In this document: piece after piece, positions 13,954-19,335 of the stretch
Position numbering within the stretch: the first letter of the stretch is position 1
Layout: the number at the start of each line of letters is the position of its first letter
Source of the DNA: an uncultured Oscillospiraceae bacterium
Lineage (GTDB): Bacteria; Bacillota; Clostridia; Oscillospirales; Ruminococcaceae
Length of the DNA stretch: 19,335 nt
Direction: 5' to 3'
Assembly (NCBI GenBank): GCA_900543705.1
Contig: UQSL01000035.1
Coordinates: forward strand, 1-19,335
Program-made: the position numbers and the translations under genes
The notes under the pieces: generated by a model
Database searches by the model: none
What the model was told of the DNA's origin: nothing
The model's input: only the letters and a program-made list of their open reading frames with translations

Positions 13954-15066
13954 TTAAACAAACAGTTGCTTTCGGTTAAATCGGTAAACGCTGAGCACCA
14001 GACCGATCCCCGCATAGGTCATTACAAGTGAGGTCCCTCCACCACTGATAAGCGGAAGCGGGATACCGATTACGGGAAGCAAGCTCAGATTCATGCCGAC
14101 ATTGATGACCGACTGGAACGCGATGATAGCAAAAATACCAACGCAGATAAAACGTCCAAGCGAATCCTGAGACTTAAGCCCTGTCATCAGCATGCGCACA
14201 GCAATTAAAACGAGCAACAGAATCGTCCCGATACAGCCAAGAAACCCGAGCGCATTGCCAATAAAGGAAAAGATAAAGTCGTTGTACATCTCCGGTACAT
14301 ACTGGTGTTCCCCGGAAAACAGTCCAACACCAAAAGTTTTACCCGAACCGATGGCAATCCGACCGAGCAGCTGCTGTGTTTCCACTGCCTCATTGCTGCC
14401 GGGATTGAATAGTACCAGAAACCGCTGCTTTTGGTCGTAATTGAGTATTTTAAACCAGGCAATCGGGGCAAAAACCGCAAGCGCCCCAAATGCGGCGGCA
14501 ATGTATTTCCAGGAAAGGCCTGCTGTAAACAGCATGCAGATGAAGATAAATGCAAATACCATGGCCGTACCGTCATCCCCCTGAATGTGGATGAGCAGCA
14601 CCGGCACTGCCCCGTGTAGACAGAGCAACGCAAGCGTGGACAGCCGGTTGACATTGTGGTGCACCAAAGACAGATGCAATGCAAAGGTAAGCACAAAGGA
14701 GAGCTTTAAAATTTCCGATGGCTGGATGGACAACCCTCCCGGAAGCATCAGCCATGCTTTGTCGTCCGCGCCGTCCCGCTGCATGCCAAAGATCAAGGTG
14801 GCGAGTACGAGCAGAATCGACAGCGGCATGTGGATTTTCCAGAGTGCCGCGAGCGAGTGGTAGTCAATCGACGAGATGATAAGCGCGACACCCACGCCGA
14901 TCACGCTCGCAAGCATCTGCATTTTCATGGGGCGTGTAATACTCGAAAAGGTGTTTGCAATCCCCATCAGGCATAAAATACTGAATGCGGATGCAATCAG
15001 GCAGAGCAGGAGCAGGACTTTGTCCGTTTCCCGGATATAGCGGAGAATGATTGATTTTTTCTTCAT
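13954..15066 (-). CDS. rodA: RodA/FtsW-family peptidoglycan glycosyltransferase (SEDS)
   Basis: This 370-residue multi-span protein polymerises lipid II into glycan strands together with a class B penicillin-binding protein. It has about ten membrane segments starting at residue 17. Family motifs are LPGGLSIQPSEILKL (about 108-122), the QGDDGTAMVF segment (about 162-171), and the loop PEMYNDFIFSFIGN with Asp263, which corresponds to the essential SEDS aspartate. PLISGGGTSL (about 338-347) is also present. The length fits RodA rather than the longer FtsW, but no partner PBP2, mreB or ftsZ-cluster gene is near, so the RodA/FtsW choice is tentative. The ATG follows AGGAGCTGTC. A strong promoter (15177-15205) gives a leader of about 105 bases, divergent from fhs. 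Confidence 0.92.
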   Translation of the reverse strand: MKKKSIILRYIRETDKVLLLLCLIASAFSILCLMGIANTFSSITRPMKMQMLASVIGVGVALIISSIDYHSLAALWKIHMPLSILLVLATLIFGMQRDGADDKAWLMLPGGLSIQPSEILKLSFVLTFALHLSLVHHNVNRLSTLALLCLHGAVPVLLIHIQGDDGTAMVFAFIFICMLFTAGLSWKYIAAAFGALAVFAPIAWFKILNYDQKQRFLVLFNPGSNEAVETQQLLGRIAIGSGKTFGVGLFSGEHQYVPEMYNDFIFSFIGNALGFLGCIGTILLLVLIAVRMLMTGLKSQDSLGRFICVGIFAIIAFQSVINVGMNLSLLPVIGIPLPLISGGGTSLVMTYAGIGLVLSVYRFNRKQLFV

Positions 15067-15176
15067 GACAGCTCCTATAGTAAACGGTTCGAAACCGCTG
15101 CGGTTTCGGACATCCGGTATTCAATCAGGGATAGACCATACGGAAACCGGCTGATATTCCAATTTCACGATACTTT

Positions 15177-15205
15177 ATTATAGTCGGTAGCGCCTATTTA
15201 TTCAA
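15177..15205 (-). promoter_or_regulatory. Sigma-A promoter of rodA
   Basis: On the minus strand TTGAAT (15205-15200), a 17-base spacer and TATAAT (15182-15177) form a strong vegetative promoter. Confidence 0.8.
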
Positions 15206-15215
15206 GGCGAAAGTC

Positions 15216-15244
15216 TTTAACGTTTCATTAAAATGTGATATAAT
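15216..15244 (+). promoter_or_regulatory. Sigma-A promoter of the fhs unit
   Basis: TTTAAC (15216-15221), 17 bases and TATAAT (15239-15244), with TG one base before the -10, form an extended -10 promoter with a partial -35 box. It is back to back with the rodA promoter. Confidence 0.75.
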
Positions 15245-15250
15245 TTAAAA

Positions 15251-15292
15251 AAATGGCCTTTGTGTCGCTGTTTCCACACAAAGTAGCCATTT
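15251..15292 (+). promoter_or_regulatory. Long hairpin in the fhs leader
   Basis: AAATGGC (15251-15257) pairs with GCCATTT (15286-15292), and TTTGTGT (15259-15265) with ACACAAA (15276-15282). It begins about 7 bases after the predicted transcript start and has no T-run, so it is not a typical terminator. It may protect the 5' end or regulate translation; the match to a known riboswitch is nil. Confidence 0.6.
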
Positions 15293-15331
15293 GGGCACGG
15301 AAAATGAAAGAAGTAGGAAAGGTGATGGCAC

Positions 15332-16999
15332 ATGTTAAGCGATATCGAGATAGCGGCTGGTGCGAAAATGCTCCCGATTACCGAGATTGCAAAGAATGTC
15401 GGAATTGAGGAGGACGAGCTTGAATACTATGGAAAATACAAGGCCAAGGTAACGGATGATATCTACAAACGGCTTGCCGGCAAACCGGACGGCAAGCTGA
15501 TTTTAGTCACTGCGATCAACCCGACCCCCGCAGGCGAAGGCAAAACGACAACCTCCGTCGGCCTCGGCCAGGCTATGGAGAAAATCGGCAAGAAGGCCGT
15601 CATTGCACTCAGGGAACCCTCTCTCGGGCCGGTATTCGGCATTAAGGGCGGCGCCGCAGGCGGCGGATATGCACAGGTCGTTCCCATGGAAGACATCAAC
15701 CTCCACTTCACGGGGGACATGCACGCAATCACAGCAGCGAACAACCTGCTGTGCGCCATGATTGACAACCACCTGCAACAGGGCAACACGCTTGGCATCG
15801 ACCAGCGCCGTATTCTGTTCAAACGCTGCATGGACATGAACGACCGCGCTCTGCGCGGCATCGTCGTGGGACTCGGCGGCAAACCGAACGGCGTTCCCCG
15901 GGAAGATGGATTCCAGATCACGGTGGCAAGCGAAATCATGGCAATCCTCTGCCTTTCCAAAGACCTAATGGATTTGAAAGCTCGCCTGGGAAATATTCTG
16001 ATTGCTTACAAATACGACGGCTCCCCAGTTTATGCCAGGGATTTGAAGGCGGAAGGCGCAATGACCGTCCTGCTCAAGGACGCGCTCAAGCCAAACCTTG
16101 TTCAGACTCTGGAGAACACCCCGGCCATCATGCACGGAGGCCCGTTCGCCAACATTGCGCATGGCTGCAATTCCATCAAGGCGACCAAGCTTGCTCTCAA
16201 GCTTGGTGACTACTGCATCACCGAGGGCGGCTTCGGCTCCGACCTCGGCGCGGAAAAATTCCTCGACATCAAATGCCGTCTGGCTGGGCTTGCTCCTTCT
16301 GCGATTGTCATTGTGGCGACGGTTCGCGCGCTCAAATACAACGGCGGCGTGGCAAAGGCAGACCTCAGTGCGGAAAATGTACAGGCAGTCAAAGACGGGC
16401 TCGTTAATCTCCAGGCCCATGTGGAGAACATGAAGAAATACGGCGTGCCGGTCGTTGTCGCCATCAACCGCTTTGGCACGGATACCGATGCGGAGCTGAA
16501 GATTATCAGCGATTACTGCGAGCAGGCGGGCGCGGACTTTGCCCTCTCCGAAGTATTTGCCAAGGGCGGCGAAGGCGGAATAGAGCTTGCTAAAAAGGTC
16601 GTTGAAGCCTGCGAAAAGCCGGCTAACTTCCATCCGATTTACGAGGTGGACGCCTCCATCGAGGATAAAGTCAATACGATTGCAAAAGAGATTTATGGTG
16701 CGGACGGCGTAACCTTCTCTGCAAAAGCAAAAAAGGCCATGAAGGATATCGCCGCACTCGGCGCCTCCAATCTTCCCATCTGTGTCGCGAAGACCCAGTA
16801 CTCCCTCTCGGACAACCAGAAGCTGCTTGGGCGGCCCGAGGGCTTTACCATCACCATCCGGGATATGAAGCTGTGCTCGGGCGCAGGTTTTATCGTCGCC
16901 TATGCGGGCGACATTATGACCATGCCGGGCCTGCCGAAGGTGCCGACCGCATGCAGCATCGATATCGATGAAAACGGTACCATCACTGGACTTTTTTAA
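15332..16999 (+). CDS. fhs: Formate-tetrahydrofolate ligase
   Basis: This 555-residue cytoplasmic enzyme makes 10-formyl-tetrahydrofolate from formate, THF and ATP. It feeds purine and formyl-methionine synthesis and, in acetogens, the methyl branch of the Wood-Ljungdahl pathway. The P-loop TPAGEGKT is at residues 65-72, followed by TTSVGLGQAM. Typical segments include REPSLGPVFGIKGGAAGGGY, FTGDMHAITAANNLL and EGGFGSDLGAEKF. The C-terminal GFTITIRDMKLCSGAGFIVA and MTMPGLPKVP are also typical, and the length is normal. The ATG at 15332 follows AGGAAAGGTG. It leads a plus-strand run with tsaE after 29 bases. No other one-carbon gene (folD, fchA) is in the window, so an acetogenic role cannot be claimed. 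Confidence 0.98.
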   Translation: MLSDIEIAAGAKMLPITEIAKNVGIEEDELEYYGKYKAKVTDDIYKRLAGKPDGKLILVTAINPTPAGEGKTTTSVGLGQAMEKIGKKAVIALREPSLGPVFGIKGGAAGGGYAQVVPMEDINLHFTGDMHAITAANNLLCAMIDNHLQQGNTLGIDQRRILFKRCMDMNDRALRGIVVGLGGKPNGVPREDGFQITVASEIMAILCLSKDLMDLKARLGNILIAYKYDGSPVYARDLKAEGAMTVLLKDALKPNLVQTLENTPAIMHGGPFANIAHGCNSIKATKLALKLGDYCITEGGFGSDLGAEKFLDIKCRLAGLAPSAIVIVATVRALKYNGGVAKADLSAENVQAVKDGLVNLQAHVENMKKYGVPVVVAINRFGTDTDAELKIISDYCEQAGADFALSEVFAKGGEGGIELAKKVVEACEKPANFHPIYEVDASIEDKVNTIAKEIYGADGVTFSAKAKKAMKDIAALGASNLPICVAKTQYSLSDNQKLLGRPEGFTITIRDMKLCSGAGFIVAYAGDIMTMPGLPKVPTACSIDIDENGTITGLF

Positions 17000-17028
17000 A
17001 CATCAGTCAAGAAAGGGAAAAACGGAAG

Positions 17029-17454
17029 ATGCAGCAATTTATCACACACTCTCCTGAGGAGACGGAGCAGGCGGCGGCGAAATTTGCAAAACGCTTGCGC
17101 CCCGGGGACGTCGTCGCTTTTACCGGCGGCATGGGAATGGGTAAAACCTGCTTTGTGCGGGGGCTTGCCTCGGTTTTGGCCCCTCATAGCGGCGTTTCCA
17201 GCCCCACGTTTTCCCTTGTGAACGAATACGGCGGGGATATCCCCCTCTATCATTTCGATATGTACCGTGTCACCTCCCTCGATGATTTGTACTCCACCGG
17301 CTTTTTCGACTACCTTGGAACGGATGCAATCCTCGTCATCGAATGGAGCGAAAACATCGTAGATGCCCTGCCGGAAAACACGATTCACGTGCGCTTTACA
17401 CGTACTGGCCACTGCGACCGGATGATCACAATAGAGGGGGACGAACGGTTTTGA
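17029..17454 (+). CDS. tsaE: tRNA t6A modification ATPase TsaE
   Basis: This 141-residue protein is the ATPase subunit that cycles the TsaB-TsaD complex to place threonylcarbamoyl on A37 of ANN-decoding tRNAs. The Walker A motif GGMGMGKT lies at about 33-40, followed by CFVRGLAS. The family signature SSPTFSLVNEYGG (about 57-69) is present, as are LYHFDMYRV and the Walker B-like AILVIEWSENI. Length is normal. The ATG at 17029 follows AAGAAAGGGAAAAACGGAAG. The stop TGA overlaps the TTG start of tsaB, so the two are translationally coupled. TsaD is not in the window. Confidence 0.96.
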   Translation: MQQFITHSPEETEQAAAKFAKRLRPGDVVAFTGGMGMGKTCFVRGLASVLAPHSGVSSPTFSLVNEYGGDIPLYHFDMYRVTSLDDLYSTGFFDYLGTDAILVIEWSENIVDALPENTIHVRFTRTGHCDRMITIEGDERF

Positions 17455-18200
17455 AAATCATGGGAATCGATACCTCCGCGACTGCGGCAAGTATCAGCAT
17501 CTGCGAAGACAGCAAGGTGCTCAGCGAATTTTTCGTCAATGTCAAGCTGACCCACAGCCAGACTATGATGCCGATGGTAAAAGCGGCGCTTGACTGCGCG
17601 GTGCTGAACCTTTCTGATATCGACGTGTTTGCAGTGGCAAACGGGCCGGGTTCCTTTACTGGGCTTCGCATCAGCATTGCGGCAGTCAAGGGAATGGCGT
17701 TTGCACAGCAAAAGCCCTGCGTTGGAATCTCCACGCTGGAGGCAATCGCGCACAACGTGGTTTCTGTTCCCGGCGTCATTTGCCCGGTGATGGACGCAAG
17801 GGTAAAGCAGGTTTACAACGCCCTGTTTCAAAGCGACGGCAGGAAGCTGACTCGCCTATGCCCCGACCGTGCGATTACGATCGCGGAGCTGGCAGAGGAA
17901 CTGACAAGTATCAAACAATCTGTGATTCTGGTTGGAGACGGTGCAAATCTATGCTATCATGAGTTTTCCGGCAAGTTTCCTCATGTTGTGCCGGCTCAGG
18001 AGAATATCCGCTACCAGCGGGCATCCAGTGTATGCGCGCTCGCCCTGCGGGAAATTCAAAATTGCAATACCGTCAGCGCGGATGCACTCGGCGTACAGTA
18101 CCTGCGCCTGCCGCAGGCGCAGCGGGAACGCAATGCCCGTTTGCAGCAGGAACAAGAAAGAGCGATAAAGGAGAATGAACATGATTGCAATCGGCAGTGA
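17451..18200 (+). CDS. tsaB: tRNA t6A modification protein TsaB
   Basis: This 249-residue protein is the non-catalytic partner that dimerises with TsaD in t6A synthesis. It has the ASKHA fold with IMGIDTSATAASISICED at the N-terminus, the signature VANGPGSFTGLRISIAAVKG (about 62-81), and PVMDARVKQVYNALF (about 108-122). The start is TTG at 17451, overlapping the tsaE stop (TTGA), with AGAGGGGG 10 bases upstream; an ATG three codons later is too far from the site, and an ATG at 17343 would add a tail with no homology. The C-terminus runs into a charged, Gln/Arg-rich helix. It overlaps the rpiB start by 20 bases. Confidence 0.95.
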   Translation: MKIMGIDTSATAASISICEDSKVLSEFFVNVKLTHSQTMMPMVKAALDCAVLNLSDIDVFAVANGPGSFTGLRISIAAVKGMAFAQQKPCVGISTLEAIAHNVVSVPGVICPVMDARVKQVYNALFQSDGRKLTRLCPDRAITIAELAEELTSIKQSVILVGDGANLCYHEFSGKFPHVVPAQENIRYQRASSVCALALREIQNCNTVSADALGVQYLRLPQAQRERNARLQQEQERAIKENEHDCNRQ

Positions 18201-18624
18201 TCACGGCGGGTTTGAACTCAAGCAGTCCGTGATTGCCTATTTGAACGAGCACGGCATCGAATACAAAGATTTTGGATGCTATGATACAAGCTCCGTAGAC
18301 TATCCGGTGATTGCGGAGCAGGCATGCAACGCCATCGTTTCCGGGGAATGCGAGCGGGGAATCCTACTGTGCGGAACGGGAATCGGCATCAGCATGGCAG
18401 CGAATAAAGTAAACGGCATCCGTGCGGCCTGCTGCTCAGATTATTTCAGCGCAAAGTATACTAGGCTTCACAACGACGCCAATGTCCTGTGCATGGGCGG
18501 ACGCGTCGTCGGGCCGGGGCTAGCCTGCGAGCTCGTTGATGTCTTTTTGAACACCGGATACGAGGGCGGACGCCATGATAGAAGGGTGGCCCTTCTCAAA
18601 GAAATTGAGCAGCGCCAAAAGTAA
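18181..18624 (+). CDS. rpiB: Ribose-5-phosphate isomerase B
   Basis: This 147-residue enzyme interconverts ribose 5-phosphate and ribulose 5-phosphate in the pentose phosphate pathway. It starts MIAIGSDHGGFELK, with Asp8-His9 of the substrate site. GILLCGTGIGISMAANK carries the catalytic Cys64, and RLHNDANVLCMGGRVVG holds His97-Asn98. The related LacA/LacB isomerases are alternatives, but the single-gene context and the Cys favour RpiB. I chose the ATG at 18181 because AAAGGAG (18167-18173) is seven bases upstream; the ATG at 18175 is too close to it. It overlaps tsaB by 20 bases and precedes upp by 17. Confidence 0.93.
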   Translation: MIAIGSDHGGFELKQSVIAYLNEHGIEYKDFGCYDTSSVDYPVIAEQACNAIVSGECERGILLCGTGIGISMAANKVNGIRAACCSDYFSAKYTRLHNDANVLCMGGRVVGPGLACELVDVFLNTGYEGGRHDRRVALLKEIEQRQK

Positions 18625-18641
18625 ACAGGAGGATGGAATTC

Positions 18642-19271
18642 ATGTTAAAACCAATGTTAATGGATCATCCGTTGATTCAACACAAAATCTCGATGCTTCG
18701 TGATAAAAATACTGGTCCGAAGGAGTTCCGCGAATTAGTCAGGGAGATTTCCACCCTCATGTGCTATGAGGCAACCAGGAGTTTGCCGCTTAAGGAAGTC
18801 GAAATCGAATCTCCAGTGGCAGTAGCAAAAACCAAGGTGATTTCCGGCACCAAGCTCGCGTTCGTACCAATTTTCCGCGCGGGCCTCGGCATGGTCGACG
18901 GGATGCTCAGCCTTGTCCCGACCGCAAGAGTCGGTCACATCGGGCTTTACCGCGACCCTGAAACCCACAAGCCCATCAAGTACTACAGCAAATTCCCGGT
19001 CGATATCGCCCAGCGTGAGGTCATTGTGCTCGACCCGATGCTCGCAACCGGCGGCTCTGCTGTCGACGCTATCCATGTGCTCAAGGAAGCCGGTGTGACG
19101 AAAATCAAATTCATGTGTATCGTCGCCTCCCCGGAGGGCTTGGAAGCTCTCTCCAAGGCACATCCAGACGTACAGATTTACTGCGGCGTGCTCGACCAAA
19201 AGCTGAACGATGACAAATACATCGTCCCGGGCCTCGGAGATGCCGGAGACCGTATCTTTGGCACCAAATAG
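18642..19271 (+). CDS. upp: Uracil phosphoribosyltransferase
   Basis: This 209-residue enzyme makes UMP from uracil and PRPP for pyrimidine salvage. The N-terminal PMLMDHPLIQHKISMLRDK, the VPIFRAGLGMVDGML segment, and the PRPP loop LDPMLATGGSA (about 130-140) are diagnostic. The uracil-binding YIVPGLGDAGDRIFGT is at the C-terminus. Length matches B. subtilis and E. coli Upp. The ATG at 18642 is preceded by AGGAGG with good spacing; the ATG at 18633 overlaps that site and is rejected. No PyrR or uracil attenuator is seen between rpiB and upp, so it is probably co-transcribed. No terminator is visible before the window end (19335). Confidence 0.97.
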   Translation: MLKPMLMDHPLIQHKISMLRDKNTGPKEFRELVREISTLMCYEATRSLPLKEVEIESPVAVAKTKVISGTKLAFVPIFRAGLGMVDGMLSLVPTARVGHIGLYRDPETHKPIKYYSKFPVDIAQREVIVLDPMLATGGSAVDAIHVLKEAGVTKIKFMCIVASPEGLEALSKAHPDVQIYCGVLDQKLNDDKYIVPGLGDAGDRIFGTK

Positions 19272-19335
19272 AACCGCATAGAAATGGACTATACCCGAAA
19301 AAACGGACAGTGAAAAAAGACACCTTCTGTTGTAG
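19272..19335. other. Window end, no feature seen
   Basis: These 64 bases hold no clear gene start, terminator or repeat. The next gene of the run, if any, lies beyond the window. Confidence 0.4.

Noticed and set aside
17343..17450. tsaB start at ATG 17343
   Set aside because: It lies inside tsaE, adds 36 residues unlike the family, and has no ribosome binding site.
18175..18180. rpiB start at ATG 18175
   Set aside because: It lies one base from the ribosome binding site AAAGGAG; the ATG at 18181 has the normal gap.
1..19335. tRNA, rRNA, CRISPR arrays, intact insertion sequences
   Set aside because: I looked for clover-leaf arms, direct-repeat arrays and DDE or serine recombinase motifs and saw none.

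Overview
The window looks like chromosomal DNA from an anaerobic, Gram-positive Firmicute, most likely of class Clostridia (possibly the Ruminococcaceae/Oscillospirales). This rests on the rpmG-secE-nusG-rplK-rplA-rplJ-rplL order with Firmicute-type leader RNAs, strong AGGAGG ribosome binding sites, frequent TTG starts, a Rex redox repressor and formate-tetrahydrofolate ligase. GC is moderate. I see no rRNA, tRNA, CRISPR array, phage or intact insertion sequence.

Layout. 1-1720 is a decayed accessory stretch: the C-terminus of a creatininase-family enzyme (+), a long perfect inverted repeat, a hexapeptide-repeat acetyltransferase (-), and remnants including what looks like a piece of DNA-3-methyladenine glycosylase I. 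1793-5518 is the ribosomal/transcription cluster, with two near-consensus promoters, two probable L1-binding sites that imitate 23S rRNA, an L10 leader with an attenuator, and a strong terminator after rplL. rpoB does not follow rplL; a 650-base stretch with hairpins and weak ORFs comes next. 6178-7512 (-) is a D-Ala-D-Ala carboxypeptidase. 7674-9676 (+) holds an O-acetylhomoserine sulfhydrylase gene broken by a one-base frameshift, then a metallophosphoesterase-fold protein lacking most of its metal ligands. 9907-10560 is rex, with a probable Rex operator over its own promoter. 11077-13267 (-) is an OmpR-family two-component system. 13504-13712 holds a probable short-chain dehydrogenase fragment. 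13954-15066 (-) is a RodA-type SEDS glycosyltransferase. 15332-19271 (+) is a compact fhs-tsaE-tsaB-rpiB-upp run.

How the genes fit together. The ribosomal block is controlled by its own products (L1, and L10 with L7/L12) at the RNA level. The fhs run joins one-carbon metabolism, t6A tRNA modification, pentose-phosphate isomerisation and uracil salvage, with overlaps that suggest translational coupling. rodA and fhs are divergent, with back-to-back promoters whose -35 boxes are 10 bp apart. I found no clear new multi-gene system. The observations most worth following are the metal-ligand-poor phosphoesterase homologue, the metY frameshift beside it, the paired L1 mimics and the Rex operator.
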